Shown here: piece after piece, positions 1 through 9,239 of the stretch
Numbering within the stretch: position 1 is the stretch's first letter
How the letters are laid out: every line of letters starts with the position of its first letter
Origin: Paenibacillus sp. FJAT-29882
GTDB lineage: Bacteria > Bacillota > Bacilli > Bacillales > DSM-1321
Length of the DNA stretch: 64,000 nucleotides
Direction of reading: 5' to 3'
NCBI RefSeq assembly: GCF_001510645.1
Contig: NZ_LMVB01000001.1
Span: forward strand, 825,854 to 889,853
The notes under the pieces: generated by a model
Told to the model about the DNA's origin: nothing
Databases searched by the model: none
The model's input: the letters and a program-made list of their open reading frames with translations, nothing else
Translations under genes and position numbers: made by a program

Positions 1-711
1 CTTCATCCTGATCGTGTAAAAGCCGTTGCCAAAAACGCTACTGATTCGATCGGCCATACCATTTCACAGGTCAAAGATTTCACAAAAGGAATCGGCAAGA
101 AAATTCGAGATTATGAACTACCTGGTTTTGAATTAGTCACGAACAACGGCGTTAAGCTCTCGGATAACAAAACGGTGGGCGAAGTGGTGGATCGCACGAA
201 GGAAAACATTTTACGATTTGCGAAAAAGGTAGAGAGTGCTGTAGTCGGGAAAGTGGATGGGAAGAAGGGTGTTGGTGGTAAGGGTACGGATAAATTAAAT
301 TCAACAAAAGATATTTATAAAGTATCACCTAAAGACGTTCAACAAGCGCTCCAAGGCTATGAGCAAACTCATAAATTCACAGCACATTTTAGAGGATTTG
401 AAGTAAAAGCACAGCGTTCATTATCGCATATGTCCGATAAACAATTGTTATATTCATTTAAAAAAGGGTACTCACCAAAGGATGGGGCAAATGATACAAT
501 TGTACTCCATCACCATAAACAAAAAGTTGAGGGACCAATAATTGAGATGCCTAGTAGATACCATGATTTAGGTAATAAAAGGCAACATCCATTTGGGAAT
601 TCGGGTGGAGTTGGCAGTGGAGAAGCTAGGCTAGAATTTAATAAGTGGCGTAAAGAATATTGGAAGGCAAGATATGCCAATGAAATGATTAAAAGGGAGA
701 TTATTGAATGA
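1..711 (+). CDS. C-terminal part of a polymorphic toxin with an LHH-type HNH/EndoVII nuclease tip (5' end outside window)
   Basis: The reading frame is open from base 1, so only the last 236 residues are seen; the first in-frame GTG (175) is internal. The tip (roughly the last 120 residues) carries a Leu-His-His-His stretch near base 510, followed by an HPFGN segment and an RLEFNKWRKEYW helix. This matches the LHH group of the HNH/endonuclease VII superfamily found at the C-termini of polymorphic toxins. Upstream is a Lys-rich linker (VDGKKGVGGKG). The TGA stop overlaps the ATG of a SUKH-family gene, the usual toxin-immunity arrangement. Likely role: DNA cleavage in a competing cell after delivery. 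The N-terminal delivery domain (LXG, WXG or other) cannot be seen. Confidence 0.72.
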   Translation, partial: LHPDRVKAVAKNATDSIGHTISQVKDFTKGIGKKIRDYELPGFELVTNNGVKLSDNKTVGEVVDRTKENILRFAKKVESAVVGKVDGKKGVGGKGTDKLNSTKDIYKVSPKDVQQALQGYEQTHKFTAHFRGFEVKAQRSLSHMSDKQLLYSFKKGYSPKDGANDTIVLHHHKQKVEGPIIEMPSRYHDLGNKRQHPFGNSGGVGSGEARLEFNKWRKEYWKARYANEMIKREIIE

Positions 712-1151
712 AGATAGAAATATTAAATGCCATTGATGAAGAGTTCGAAATGTGCCCTGAAGCCTTTGGAGGGCCTCTTAATATTGAGGAAGTAAACCAA
801 GCAGAAGATGAACTAAAAGTAAAATTGCCAGAGGATTTTAAAGAATTTCTTTTGAGGTATGGTTCTGGAGCAGTTGGTGAAGCTATTGTCTTGGGATTGA
901 GAGAGGCGGAGTTTGTTGCGACACCATCATTTGTAGAGAAATCTCTACATTTTAGAAAAGCACTCCCTAAAGGGTATGAGAATTTTATTGCCATTGGTAT
1001 AGACGGTGCAGGAAATCCGGTGGGTTTTAATTCTCAGAATACAGAAATTATTACATTTGACTTTGATTTCGGTGGGAAAGAAATTATAGCAGAGAGTTTT
1101 GAGGACTACTTAGAAAAAGCAATTCGTGAAGAATTAAATATACATTTTTAA
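708..1151 (+). CDS. SMI1/KNR4 (SUKH) family immunity protein
   Basis: A 147-residue acidic protein with the SUKH hallmark LPEDFKEFLLRYGSG at residues 38-52, after an N-terminal segment that includes a Glu-rich helix (NIEEVNQAEDEL), and a C-terminal helix (SFEDYLEKAIREEL). SUKH proteins neutralise nuclease toxins by binding them directly. The ATGA overlap with the LHH nuclease stop implies translational coupling, so antitoxin is made with toxin. A rho-independent terminator follows 58 bases after the stop and closes the pair. Family assignment is confident; pairing with this toxin is inferred from position. Confidence 0.82.
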   Translation: MKIEILNAIDEEFEMCPEAFGGPLNIEEVNQAEDELKVKLPEDFKEFLLRYGSGAVGEAIVLGLREAEFVATPSFVEKSLHFRKALPKGYENFIAIGIDGAGNPVGFNSQNTEIITFDFDFGGKEIIAESFEDYLEKAIREELNIHF

Positions 1152-1208
1152 CATATCCAGGATATTAGCTATAACAAGACAAACTAAGAAATTGATATTG
1201 TTAACTGT

Positions 1209-1246
1209 AAGCACTTGATTGCATTGTAGGCAACAAGTGCTTTTTT
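1209..1246 (+). terminator. Rho-independent terminator after the toxin-immunity pair
   Basis: Nine-base arms AAGCACTTG (1209-1217) and CAAGTGCTT (1234-1242) are followed by a T run to 1246. The loop is 16 nt. Confidence 0.8.
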
Positions 1247-1425
1247 GTGAGAAATTTATACTTTGAACAACATAAAAAATGATTGTGTGAAATTCATAAC
1301 TCATGAAGGTTGTAGTATCATGGTGTTATATAACTATGTTCTACTAAGGAAATTAAACAAGCTCATGGGTTTTAAGATAATATTTGTAATGAATTACTAT
1401 ATATAGCTAACAATAGAGCCCTTGA

Positions 1426-1521
1426 TTGCCTTTTAGGGGTTATACTCCTGAAATAAGAAGTGGATTTCGAAATGTTATTAGAAATAATAATGAGCTATAT
1501 CCTGACTTATTTAAAAAGTAA
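1426..1521 (+). pseudogene. Possible C-terminal remnant of an unknown gene
   Basis: After a TGA at 1423-1425 there is an open frame of 31 codons ending in TAA (1519-1521), with no plausible start or ribosome binding site. The peptide (GYTPEIRSGFRNVIRNNN, then ELYPDLFKK) has protein-like composition. Its position behind a toxin-immunity module suggests a decayed extra toxin tip or immunity cassette, as is common at such loci. The family is not recognised. The rest of the 1152-1756 gap holds only the terminator, an inverted repeat and a direct repeat, listed separately. Confidence 0.2.
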
Positions 1522-1564
1522 TTGTAGGACTTATTGAACTAACAGGCTTTTGTTTAACAAGAAT

Positions 1565-1593
1565 AGGGAAACCCAGAAAGATTGGGTTTCCCT
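1565..1593. repeat. Perfect 11-bp inverted repeat
   Basis: AGGGAAACCCA (1565-1575) pairs perfectly with TGGGTTTCCCT (1583-1593) across a 7-nt loop. Neither side has a T run, so it is not a convincing terminator; it may be the end of the decayed cassette. Confidence 0.5.
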
Positions 1594-1607
1594 AAAACTT
1601 TATCAAA

Positions 1608-1634
1608 AAATCAACATTAAGATTTAACAGCGCC
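1608..1634 (+). repeat. 27-nt direct repeat, copy 1
   Basis: This 27-nt stretch, beginning AAATCAACATTAAGATTT, recurs at 2145-2171 in the same orientation with two mismatches. The two copies bracket the small gene at 1757-2131 and start 537 bp apart. Confidence 0.7.
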
Positions 1635-1756
1635 TATCCATAGTAACAAACAGCTCACTTCATCAATAGATGAGATTTACCGAATAGAAAGGTATTTTAG
1701 AATACAACTGGAATATTTAATATAGAATTGAAAGGAGAATCATAAGGGGTGATTGA

Positions 1757-2131
1757 ATGAAGAAAATGATCGTGTTAGTTGTATCAGTTCTATTTATTGT
1801 CGTTTTCGTATTTAACAACAAATTTTTCTTACCTCCACTTCCAATTGAAAATGTTAGCAAAAAAGAAGCGATTGAAAAGCTAAATGATTCAAATAAAGCA
1901 ATCGTTAAATTATCAAGAGAAAATGGATATGAGTGGTATATCACATATAGTGATCAAAGCATAACTGACGAAAATATCAAGGAAATGCTAAGTCAAAATA
2001 GCTGGATGTTCAAGCAAAAGGACGGTAGCGGACTTTTCTTTGAAAAACAAGGAGAACATTTGATTGCCACGACGCAGATGTGGACTGGTGATTATGTCTT
2101 GGTTAAAATTCCTGTCACTTTTAACGATTAA
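1757..2131 (+). CDS. Small membrane-anchored or secreted protein of unknown function
   Basis: A 124-residue protein with an N-terminal hydrophobic segment (residues 4-20) after a Lys-Lys start and no lipobox, so it is a signal anchor or uncleaved signal. The remainder is a soluble Lys/Glu-rich domain with aromatic strands (YEWYITYSDQ; GSGLFFEKQ; MWTGDYVLVKI). ATG 1757 follows GGAGAATC and GGGGTGA elements. The family is not recognised. It sits after the polymorphic toxin module and between two copies of a 27-nt direct repeat, so it could be a duplicated or inserted immunity-type cassette; that is inference. Confidence 0.65.
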   Translation: MKKMIVLVVSVLFIVVFVFNNKFFLPPLPIENVSKKEAIEKLNDSNKAIVKLSRENGYEWYITYSDQSITDENIKEMLSQNSWMFKQKDGSGLFFEKQGEHLIATTQMWTGDYVLVKIPVTFND

Positions 2132-2144
2132 TAAGTGAAAATCT

Positions 2145-2171
2145 AAATCAACATTAAGATTTTACAGAGCC
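2145..2171 (+). repeat. 27-nt direct repeat, copy 2
   Basis: Matches 1608-1634 at 25 of 27 positions and lies 13 bases after the stop of the 1757-2131 gene. The rest of the 2132-2465 gap holds a candidate promoter (2347-2376) and otherwise nothing recognisable. Confidence 0.7.
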
Positions 2172-2346
2172 AAAATATTAGAAACGGTTAGTGCGAGATG
2201 GGATCGGTTGTCTAATACGATAATTATCAATGAATCATAAATTATCATGATTAGCCCCTTATAAAGGTCTTTATTTGGAATTTTACGAATACTTCGTTCT
2301 TTAATTTGGTAAGATTTTTTAAGGGAATTCTAGTTCCTCCAATTTC

Positions 2347-2376
2347 TTGCCCCCCGATTTGATATTTTTTTATAAT
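2347..2376 (+). promoter_or_regulatory. Candidate sigma-A promoter of the lipoprotein gene
   Basis: TTGCCC (2347-2352) and a perfect TATAAT (2371-2376) are separated by 18 bp, about 90 bases before the lipoprotein start. Confidence 0.45.
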
Positions 2377-2465
2377 ATGATGTTGGCCTTTAAGGCTAGA
2401 TCATGTAATAAGATTTGTAACCTTTATAATTCAGCAACGTCTAACAGAAAAAAGGAGGGATTAAC

Positions 2466-2918
2466 GTGAAAAATAAGAAGTATTTATTTGCTATAATCAT
2501 GTTGTTCTTAATCATAGTAGGAGGTTGTTCAAGTAAAACTGCAGAAGAGCCGCCAGAAGCGATCGTAAAAATAAATGGTGAAAATATTGAAACAGCTAGA
2601 GGCACTTATCAATGGGAATCAAAGGGTTTATTCTCAAATCAGACGGTGATTGCTGATGCTGCTGCACCATTTCAAATAGCTGAAAATATGAAAGCGGAAA
2701 TAATTGAACAAAGTTCAGTAGCAGATATAGAGTTTAATAATGGCTCTCAACCACAATTACACGCTTATTTGTGGGAAGAAGAAAAACGTGGTGAAGAATT
2801 ACCTTTGAATCAACACAAAATCACCTTACCATTGGAAAAAGGAAAGTATGTAATTGAAATTCATGGTGAATGGACAAATGGAGACTCATCCTATACTTTT
2901 GTCGTAGAGGTACAATAA
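2466..2918 (+). CDS. Small lipoprotein of unknown function
   Basis: A 150-residue protein with a type II signal peptide: MKNKK, a hydrophobic core, then lipobox VGGC with Cys at residue 20, so it should be lipid-anchored outside the membrane. The mature part looks beta-rich and ends in a segment (EKGKYVIEIHGEWTNGDSSYTFVVEV) resembling single-domain Ig-like extracellular modules. An AAAAAGGAGGGA ribosome binding site precedes ATG 2466. No enzymatic motif is seen. It stands alone with its own promoter candidate. Confidence 0.75.
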   Translation: MKNKKYLFAIIMLFLIIVGGCSSKTAEEPPEAIVKINGENIETARGTYQWESKGLFSNQTVIADAAAPFQIAENMKAEIIEQSSVADIEFNNGSQPQLHAYLWEEEKRGEELPLNQHKITLPLEKGKYVIEIHGEWTNGDSSYTFVVEVQ

Positions 2919-3041
2919 CAAGATCTTTCTTCAACAAAAGGGTAGGTAGAATGGAAGGAAAAAAGCTATTAATATAGAAGCTTTAGTGTAGCTCACTAAC
3001 CATATTTAAACGTCTACGAAAGAAAAGGAGAGAATCTAACG

Positions 3042-3416
3042 ATGTACGAACTAAAAACAAAAGAAACCGACAGTAGTGTCATTGAGTTTATTGAAAATGT
3101 TGAAAACCCTAAAAAACGTGAAGACGCATTTAAATTATTAGATATTTTTACAGAAACGATAGGTTATCAAGCGAAGATGTGGGGACCGAGTATAATTGGA
3201 TTTGGTTCCTATCATTATAAATATGCAACGGGTCACGAAGGCGATGCACCACTAGTTGGCTTTTCACCCAGAAAAGCTAAAATTAGTTTGTATTTTGCAC
3301 CAGGTGACACGGAACGAGAGGAATTGTTAAAGGAGTTTGGCAAACATACTACAGGAAAAGCGTGTGTGTACATAAATAAAATAGCGGATATTGATGTTGA
3401 TGTTTTACAAGCGTAA
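3042..3416 (+). CDS. DUF1801 (YdhG-like) domain protein
   Basis: A 124-residue cytoplasmic protein matching the DUF1801/YdhG family: an N-terminal helix (SSVIEFIENVENPKKREDAF), a central MWGPSIIGFGSYHYKY motif and a C-terminal KHTTGKACVYINKIADID segment. Members of this family bind small ligands or iron-sulfur-related partners, but no firm function is established. ATG 3042 follows AAAAGGAGAG at good spacing. It appears to be monocistronic. Confidence 0.78.
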   Translation: MYELKTKETDSSVIEFIENVENPKKREDAFKLLDIFTETIGYQAKMWGPSIIGFGSYHYKYATGHEGDAPLVGFSPRKAKISLYFAPGDTEREELLKEFGKHTTGKACVYINKIADIDVDVLQA

Positions 3417-3686
3417 ATTCATCAATCAGTAAAGTTTTTGAAAGAAACCTATCCAAATGAGTAAGTGTTTAAAGATAGCGAATGACTTAAATTTTCAAGT
3501 AGTTTGAATCTAACCAATGAGCGATGAAACCAGATTCAACTGTTTGGCTTCTTTTAAGTATTCTTCCTCGCCAGCAATAAACAGAATAAGCAGGAGTGTC
3601 TACATTTTCAACCTGTAAATGGTTTAGTAATGAAAGGAGGATTCTGAAGCGTACGGTCCTTTATATAAATAACGAATACGAAACAG

Positions 3687-3727
3687 GGCTGTTCTAAAAG
3701 GGTCGGACCCTTTTAGATAGCCTTTTT
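3687..3727 (+). repeat. Long hairpin with GGGTCGGACCC core and T run
   Basis: GGCT (3687-3690) and AGCC (3719-3722) enclose 11-base arms at 3694-3704 and 3706-3716 that meet at a GGGTCGGACCC core, followed by five T. It can act as a terminator upstream of araB. The core resembles the GGGTCTGACCC hairpins at 12900, 19753 and 58826. The remainder of 3417-3793 shows an orphan AAAGGAGGAT element near 3633 with no start codon behind it. Confidence 0.6.
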
Positions 3728-3793
3728 ACCAAATAAAGGTTTCTTCTAAATTATTTGTCTACTATGCTTGCAACTAAGAAAGGAGAAAACGAT

Positions 3794-5461
3794 TTGACTA
3801 GAAAATATACGATCGGAATAGATTTCGGAACGGAATCAGGGAGAGTTCTGTTGGTAGATGTTTCCACTGGTGAGGAGATCGCTACTCATGTAACTCCATA
3901 TAAAAATGGCGTTTTAGATGAGGCGCTGCCGAATGGAAAGCCACTTCAACCAGATTGGGCCCTACAACATCCTAGAGATTATTTAGATGTCCTTTTTCAA
4001 TCCGTTCCTGCAGTGATCCGTTTGGCTCAAATTGATAGACAAGATGTCATCGGAATAGGGATTGACTTTACATCCTCCACTATTTTACCTTTAGATCGAA
4101 ATGGACATCCATTATGCTTCGATCCAAACTGGGAAAGCCATCCACATAGTTGGGTGAAGTTATGGAAACATCATGCGGCACATAGGGAAGCAGATGAAAT
4201 AACAAGATTAGCCAAAGAAAGAAAAGAAGAATTTTTACATCGTTATGGTGGCAAAATTTCATCGGAATGGATGTTCCCGAAGATCCTACAAATTATCAAA
4301 GAGGCACCTGAGGTTTTTTACGCAGCAGACTTATTTATCGAAGCTTGTGACTGGGTCACGTATCGATTAACCAACAATCTGATTCGAAGTAGTAATACAT
4401 GTGGTTACAAAGCATTTTGGAATAAAGAAGCTGGGTATCCAGAAGCTTCATTTTTTAAAGCATTACATCCACGTTTTGAACATATTTTAGAAACAAAAAT
4501 GCGTGGCGAGGTTCGGTCGATTGGTGAGAAGGCAGGAGAACTAACAGAAGAGATGGCCCATAAGTTAGGGCTTTTACCAGGGATTGCTGTTGCTGTTGGA
4601 ATTATTGATGCTCATGCTGGAGTACCAGCTGTTGGAGCCGTACACCCTGGCCAGTTTGTATTAGCGATGGGGACTTCTACTTGCCATATGCTTATTTCTG
4701 ATAAAGAAAAAGCAATTGAAGGGGTTTGTGGGATTGTCGAAGATGGGATTATTCCTGGATATTACAGTTATGAGACTGGTCAAGTTGCTGTCGGCGATTC
4801 CTTTGCTTGGTATGTTGACCAAGCCGTACCGGGTTATGTCGAAAAACAGGCAATTGAAGCGGGAAAGAGTGTGCATCAAGTATTAGAGGAAAAAGCATCA
4901 GCGTATAAACCTGGACAATCTGGTCTTATCGCCTTAGATTGGTGGAATGGCAATCGTTCTGTTTTAGTCGATGCCAATTTATCTGGGACGATTATCGGAT
5001 TGACATTAGCTACGAAGCCGGAAGAAATTTATCGCTCTTTATTAGAATCGACAGCATTTGGGACTAGAAAAATTATTGAAAATTTCACCGATGCAGGGGT
5101 AGAGGTTAAGGAACTTTTCGCATGTGGTGGTCTGCCACAGCGAAATCATTTGCTTATGCAAATATATGCTGATATAACCAATCGTGAAATAAAGATACCT
5201 GCTTCCAATCAAACAACGGCTTTAGGTGCTGCCATGTATGCTTCTGTTGCTGCAGGGGGAAATCATGGTGGCTACGACACGATTTTTGAAGCAGCTGAGA
5301 AGATGGCCAAAGTTAAAGACGAAGCCTTCGTTCCAATCGCAGAAAATGTGAAAATGTATGATGAGCTTTATAAATATTATCTGGATCTACATGATTATTT
5401 TGGTCGGGAGAAGTATGAAATCATGCACGGCTTAAAAAACATGAGAATGACAGGAAACTAG
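3794..5461 (+). CDS. araB: L-ribulokinase
   Basis: Phosphorylates L-ribulose to L-ribulose-5-phosphate in arabinose catabolism. A FGGY-family kinase of 555 residues, close to the about 560 of Bacillus AraB. It has the N-terminal phosphate-binding motif [10 protein letters not shown], the sugar-site region GIDFTSST and the C-terminal ATP-site motifs [10 protein letters not shown] and [10 protein letters not shown]. The start is taken as TTG 3794, 8 nt after AGGAG at 3781; an upstream in-frame TTG at 3755 has no ribosome binding site. araA, araD, transport and araR genes are absent here, so the gene is isolated. A hairpin lies just upstream. No clear AraR operator was found. Confidence 0.93.
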   Translation: MTRKYTIGIDFGTESGRVLLVDVSTGEEIATHVTPYKNGVLDEALPNGKPLQPDWALQHPRDYLDVLFQSVPAVIRLAQIDRQDVIGIGIDFTSSTILPLDRNGHPLCFDPNWESHPHSWVKLWKHHAAHREADEITRLAKERKEEFLHRYGGKISSEWMFPKILQIIKEAPEVFYAADLFIEACDWVTYRLTNNLIRSSNTCGYKAFWNKEAGYPEASFFKALHPRFEHILETKMRGEVRSIGEKAGELTEEMAHKLGLLPGIAVAVGIIDAHAGVPAVGAVHPGQFVLAMGTSTCHMLISDKEKAIEGVCGIVEDGIIPGYYSYETGQVAVGDSFAWYVDQAVPGYVEKQAIEAGKSVHQVLEEKASAYKPGQSGLIALDWWNGNRSVLVDANLSGTIIGLTLATKPEEIYRSLLESTAFGTRKIIENFTDAGVEVKELFACGGLPQRNHLLMQIYADITNREIKIPASNQTTALGAAMYASVAAGGNHGGYDTIFEAAEKMAKVKDEAFVPIAENVKMYDELYKYYLDLHDYFGREKYEIMHGLKNMRMTGN

Positions 5462-6189
5462 AAATACAAATGTAAATGAAAGGCCTGTTGTGTTCACACT
5501 TTATGAAATAGCCGAGAATACTCGTGACTTTAGCCATGAAATGAATCGACTTCGGATGGGGCGTGGCTTATGCCACGTTAACGATCCGACATATGTTCAG
5601 ACAAACATATACAAAAAAGTACTAATATAGTGCTCTTATTTCCCTTAAATCTTTTAACATATGTTACCATTAAAATGAAATGGAAGATTTGCTAGACGTT
5701 AAGCATGGTAGGGGATATGCGTACTCCATTCCGTACCTTATTGTATGGTGTGTCAAATATCGCGATAAAGTATGAATGGGTGACATAGATGTAAGATGAA
5801 AAGAGATGCAAAAAATTCCTTATTTACTAACCAGACGATAGAGTGGTGTAAGTGCGCGGGTGTTTAATCACCTGGAAGGGACATTCTCCCAATTAATTCA
5901 GCAAGGTTTCTCATGGACGATCGATGTTTTTTCCATAACTGGGTCTGTCCGACATTATGATTTTGTTAATAATTCTTCCTTCGCAGTTACTGGAATCTAT
6001 TGCACGAATTAATCAATTAAAAGTATAGTTTTAAAGTAGCTTGCTATTCTCTTCAATTCCTGATAAGATAAAGAAGAATTATTTTTGTTCGGTGTAAGGG
6101 ATTGTAGAAGTTTCAACTTTACGTCTTAATGATCACTTTGGCAGGGATAGTAACACATTGTGTGTTTTTCACACTAGGAGGCAACAAAA
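5462..6189. other. Intergenic region, 728 bp, no convincing gene
   Basis: Contains a GTGGC-TTAT-GCCAC hairpin (about 5564-5577) nested between CGGAT and ATCCG, and an imperfect palindrome near 5589-5606 (ATATGTTC / GACAAACAT) that only loosely recalls AraR boxes. There is an unstarted open frame 5842-6012 (57 codons, no ribosome binding site) with a GGGTCTGTCC element at about 5939. The last 100 bases should carry the cold-shock gene promoter and its leader. Confidence 0.4.
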
Positions 6190-6390
6190 ATGGAACAAGG
6201 TACAGTTAAATGGTTTAATGCAGACAAAGGTTTTGGATTTATCGAGCGTGAAAATGGAGACGACGTATTCGTACACTTCTCTGCTATCCAAAGTGAAGGA
6301 TTCAAATCATTAGATGAAGGTCAAAAAGTTACTTTTGATGTAGAAGCAGGTCAACGTGGACCTCAAGCTACAAATGTTCAAAAAGCATAA
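6190..6390 (+). CDS. Cold-shock protein (CspA/CspB family RNA chaperone)
   Basis: 66 residues, the normal length. OB-fold single-strand nucleic-acid binder with RNP1 (KGFGFIE, residues 15-21) and RNP2 (VFVHF), starting [10 protein letters not shown] as in Bacillus Csp proteins. It melts RNA secondary structure and aids translation, especially in the cold. An ACTAGGAGG ribosome binding site precedes ATG 6190, with a long structured leader upstream, as is usual for csp genes. A terminator follows directly, so it is monocistronic. Which Csp paralogue this is (CspB, C or D) cannot be decided. Confidence 0.95.
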   Translation: MEQGTVKWFNADKGFGFIERENGDDVFVHFSAIQSEGFKSLDEGQKVTFDVEAGQRGPQATNVQKA

Positions 6391-6406
6391 TATTGACATC
6401 ATATAC

Positions 6407-6439
6407 AAACCAGGCTCTTTTATGAGAGTCTGGTTTTTT
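6407..6439 (+). terminator. Terminator of the cold-shock gene
   Basis: AAACCAGGCTCT (6407-6418) pairs with AGAGTCTGGTTT (6425-6436) with one G-T wobble, then a T run to 6439. Confidence 0.85.
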
Positions 6440-6886
6440 ATTTGTCTAAATCATTAAATTTTTGATAAAAACCCCTACTCAATGTTTGGGTGGGGAGAGG
6501 ATCATACAAGTAAAGTAGTTTGATATCCTTATAATCTCTAATATTTTGTTAAATTCCTTAAATTTAGCCAAGGTATACTACCGATTAAACTTTGGCAACT
6601 TACTGGTAAGGATTGGCTCTGACGCGCAAATCTGATTTCCGGCTCAGAATGTTAGAAAAACTAGGAGGATGCACGAAATAAAGCTACCGATCTACTAGTT
6701 TTCTGGCTTGTCATCACTCGATATTTGTCAAAACTTTTTTCGAATAGTAGCCCTACTATGTATGCTAGTATGTTTTGGCTGAAATCAAGCTTCACACACA
6801 GCATGTAACGAGAGAAAATCAGACTTGTTATCTTATAGTTGAATTCTTATAAAATTTCTTCTCCAGTTTTACAGAAGAAATAAGCA

Positions 6887-6924
6887 AAGACAGAGAGTCC
6901 ATTCAATGGGGCTCTCTGTCTTTT
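6887..6924 (+). terminator. Orphan rho-independent terminator
   Basis: GACAGAGAG and CTCTCTGTC arms (6889-6920, extended by flanking A/T pairs) are followed by a T run. No gene ends within the preceding 450 bases, so it may end a small RNA or a decayed gene. The gap 6440-7258 otherwise shows a TTTGGCCAAA palindrome near 7139 and no coding signal. Confidence 0.65.
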
Positions 6925-7258
6925 ATGCCTGAAATCATAGCGTTTTCAGTCACTAAAACCATTTCTCCAAAAGGTTTCAGATGCCTAATCGCCTCTTAAT
7001 GTGTGTGAAAATACTGTAGAATAATGTAGAGTTTTGCGGTATACTACATGAAAACAACAAAGATTCTAAAAATATTATTATATCAGTAAAGTGTAAAAAT
7101 AGTAGTTAGAAGTTCTTCTCGTTTTAGTTTATTGACTTTTGGCCAAATTGGGAATTTTTTTATGTATACAATTATAAGAATTGAATGTATTTAAATGCAC
7201 AATATGGCATTAAAATTCGAATGGAATGTCGGGAGATGTTATTGGAAGGAGCTTTCAT

Positions 7259-8251
7259 ATGAGCGGTGAATCTGTTTTAGAAGTGAAAAATCTGCGTACT
7301 TCTTTTTTTACAGATGGTGGAGAAGTAGCAGCGGTAGATGATATCGACTTTTATATTAATAAAGGAGAAATCCTTGGGGTTGTGGGGGAATCGGGCTGCG
7401 GGAAATCGGTGACTTCGTTATCGATTATGGGCTTAGTCCCGAGTCCTCCTGGAAAGATTGTCGGCGGAGAAATTTTGTATAAAGGCGAAGATTTGACGAA
7501 GGCATCGGAAAAACGGATGCGGCAAATTCGAGGCAATGATATTACGATGATCTTCCAGGAACCGATGACGTCTTTAAACCCCCTGTTTACGATTGGGAAT
7601 CAGATTATGGAAACGATTCGCTTACACAACAAATGGAATAAGCAGCAAGTGAAGGAACGAGCGATTGAAATTTTGCAAATGGTTGGATTACCTCGCGCGG
7701 AAGAGTTGCTAAATGAATACCCTCACCAGTTATCTGGCGGCATGCGTCAACGAGTCATGATTGCGATGGCTATGGTTTGTAATCCGCAATTGTTAATCGC
7801 TGATGAGCCGACAACTGCTCTAGATGTCACCATTCAAGCACAGATTCTCAAGCTCATGAAAAAGTTAAATCAAGACTATCAAACGGCGATTATGATGATT
7901 ACCCATGACCTTGGCGTTGTAGCTGAAGTTTGTCAGCGAATTGTTGTTATGTATGCCGGAAAGGTCGTCGAAGAAGGGGATATTGCGACGATTTACAAAA
8001 ATCCAAAGCATCCTTATACTGTTGGGTTAATTAAATCTGTCCCTGATATGCGAAAAAAAGTCGATCGGCTTTATTCGATTCCAGGCAATGTTCCGAAACC
8101 AGGAAGTATTAAAGAAGGCTGCCGTTTTGCTGCGCGCTGTGAGCATGCCTTTGATCGATGTTTTACGGAAACCCCTGAACTGTATCAAACAGGAGAGGGA
8201 CAAAAAGTAAGGTGCTTCCTTCATGAACATCAAGGAGGTGTTTCCGGATGA
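7259..8251 (+). CDS. Peptide ABC transporter ATP-binding protein (OppD/DppD type)
   Basis: First of the two ATPases driving a peptide importer. 330 residues from ATG 7259, chosen for its GGAAGGAG site at 7243-7250; an earlier in-frame start at 7226 lacks one. Walker A GESGCGKS, signature LSGGMRQR, Walker [13 protein letters not shown] and the switch His (THDLG) are all present. The C-terminal Cys-bearing extension ([14 protein letters not shown]...VRCFLHEH) is typical of OppD/DppD, where it can hold an iron-sulfur cluster. It opens the operon D-F-B-C-A-peptidase and overlaps the next ATPase by 4 bp (ATGA). Confidence 0.93.
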   Translation: MSGESVLEVKNLRTSFFTDGGEVAAVDDIDFYINKGEILGVVGESGCGKSVTSLSIMGLVPSPPGKIVGGEILYKGEDLTKASEKRMRQIRGNDITMIFQEPMTSLNPLFTIGNQIMETIRLHNKWNKQQVKERAIEILQMVGLPRAEELLNEYPHQLSGGMRQRVMIAMAMVCNPQLLIADEPTTALDVTIQAQILKLMKKLNQDYQTAIMMITHDLGVVAEVCQRIVVMYAGKVVEEGDIATIYKNPKHPYTVGLIKSVPDMRKKVDRLYSIPGNVPKPGSIKEGCRFAARCEHAFDRCFTETPELYQTGEGQKVRCFLHEHQGGVSG

Positions 8252-9192
8252 CCAAACCGATATTACAGGTGAAAAATGTAAAAAAATATTTCCCGATTAC
8301 GGGCGGGATTTTAGGGAAGAAAATCGGCGATATGAAGGCTGTTGATGGTGTTTCTTTCCATGTCAATGAAGGCGAGACATTAGGGATTGTTGGAGAAAGT
8401 GGCTGTGGAAAATCGACAACAGGCAGAATGCTGCTTCGGTTAATTGAACCGACAGACGGGTCGATCCTCTTTGATAATCAAGATCTTCGGGCGCTACCCA
8501 AAAAAGAGATGAGAAAAGTAAGGCGTAATATTCAGATGATCTTTCAAGACCCTTATGCATCTCTTAATCCGAGACATACAGTGGAAAAGATATTAGAGGA
8601 ACCGCTACTCGTCCACGGAATTGGGGATGCGACGGAACGAAAGAAAAAGGTTAGTGAAATGTTAGAAGTAGTAGGGCTAACTAGTTATCACGCGAGACGT
8701 TATCCCCATCAATTTAGTGGTGGTCAGCGTCAACGTATTGGCATTGCCCGGGCGTTAATGACCAATCCGAAATTGATCATTGCAGATGAACCGGTCTCAG
8801 CACTGGATGTATCGATCCAATCTCAAGTACTCAATCTATTGAAAGACTTGCAAAAGGAATTTCAATTAACGTATATCTTTATCGCTCACGATCTTGGCGT
8901 TGTCCGCCATATTAGTGATCGAGTCGGGGTCATGTATAAAGGACGGATGGTGGAGTTAGCTGACGCTGAGAAAATTTATCAAAATCCGCTTCATCCATAT
9001 ACCCAACAATTGTTAGCGGCAGTTCCGATTCCGGATCCGGAGTATTATCAAGCGGATGCACAAGCTGCGATCCAATTTGGCACATTGCCAAGTCCGTATG
9101 TCATCGATGATTCTTGGATGAATATTGAATCAGAACGTGATGATTTAGTGGAAGTGGAACCAGGTCATTTTGTGGCTTGTCGTTTGAAGTGA
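8248..9192 (+). CDS. Peptide ABC transporter ATP-binding protein (OppF/DppF type)
   Basis: Second ATPase of the peptide importer, 314 residues. Walker [10 protein letters not shown]-loop region [13 protein letters not shown], signature [15 protein letters not shown] and Walker [13 protein letters not shown] are intact, and the C-terminus has the short oligopeptide-transporter tail ending [12 protein letters not shown]. Start codon ATG 8248 overlaps the stop of the first ATPase, with AAGGAGGTG upstream. It pairs with the first ATPase as a heterodimer under the two permeases. Confidence 0.93.
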   Translation: MTKPILQVKNVKKYFPITGGILGKKIGDMKAVDGVSFHVNEGETLGIVGESGCGKSTTGRMLLRLIEPTDGSILFDNQDLRALPKKEMRKVRRNIQMIFQDPYASLNPRHTVEKILEEPLLVHGIGDATERKKKVSEMLEVVGLTSYHARRYPHQFSGGQRQRIGIARALMTNPKLIIADEPVSALDVSIQSQVLNLLKDLQKEFQLTYIFIAHDLGVVRHISDRVGVMYKGRMVELADAEKIYQNPLHPYTQQLLAAVPIPDPEYYQADAQAAIQFGTLPSPYVIDDSWMNIESERDDLVEVEPGHFVACRLK

Positions 9193-9239
9193 TTTTTGAC
9201 TAAACATTGATATGTAGAAATGAAAGGGGAGGGGTTCTT

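Noticed and set aside
5589-5606. AraR operator downstream of araB
   Set aside because: The match to the ATTTGTACGTACAAAT consensus is poor and it lies after the gene, not before it.
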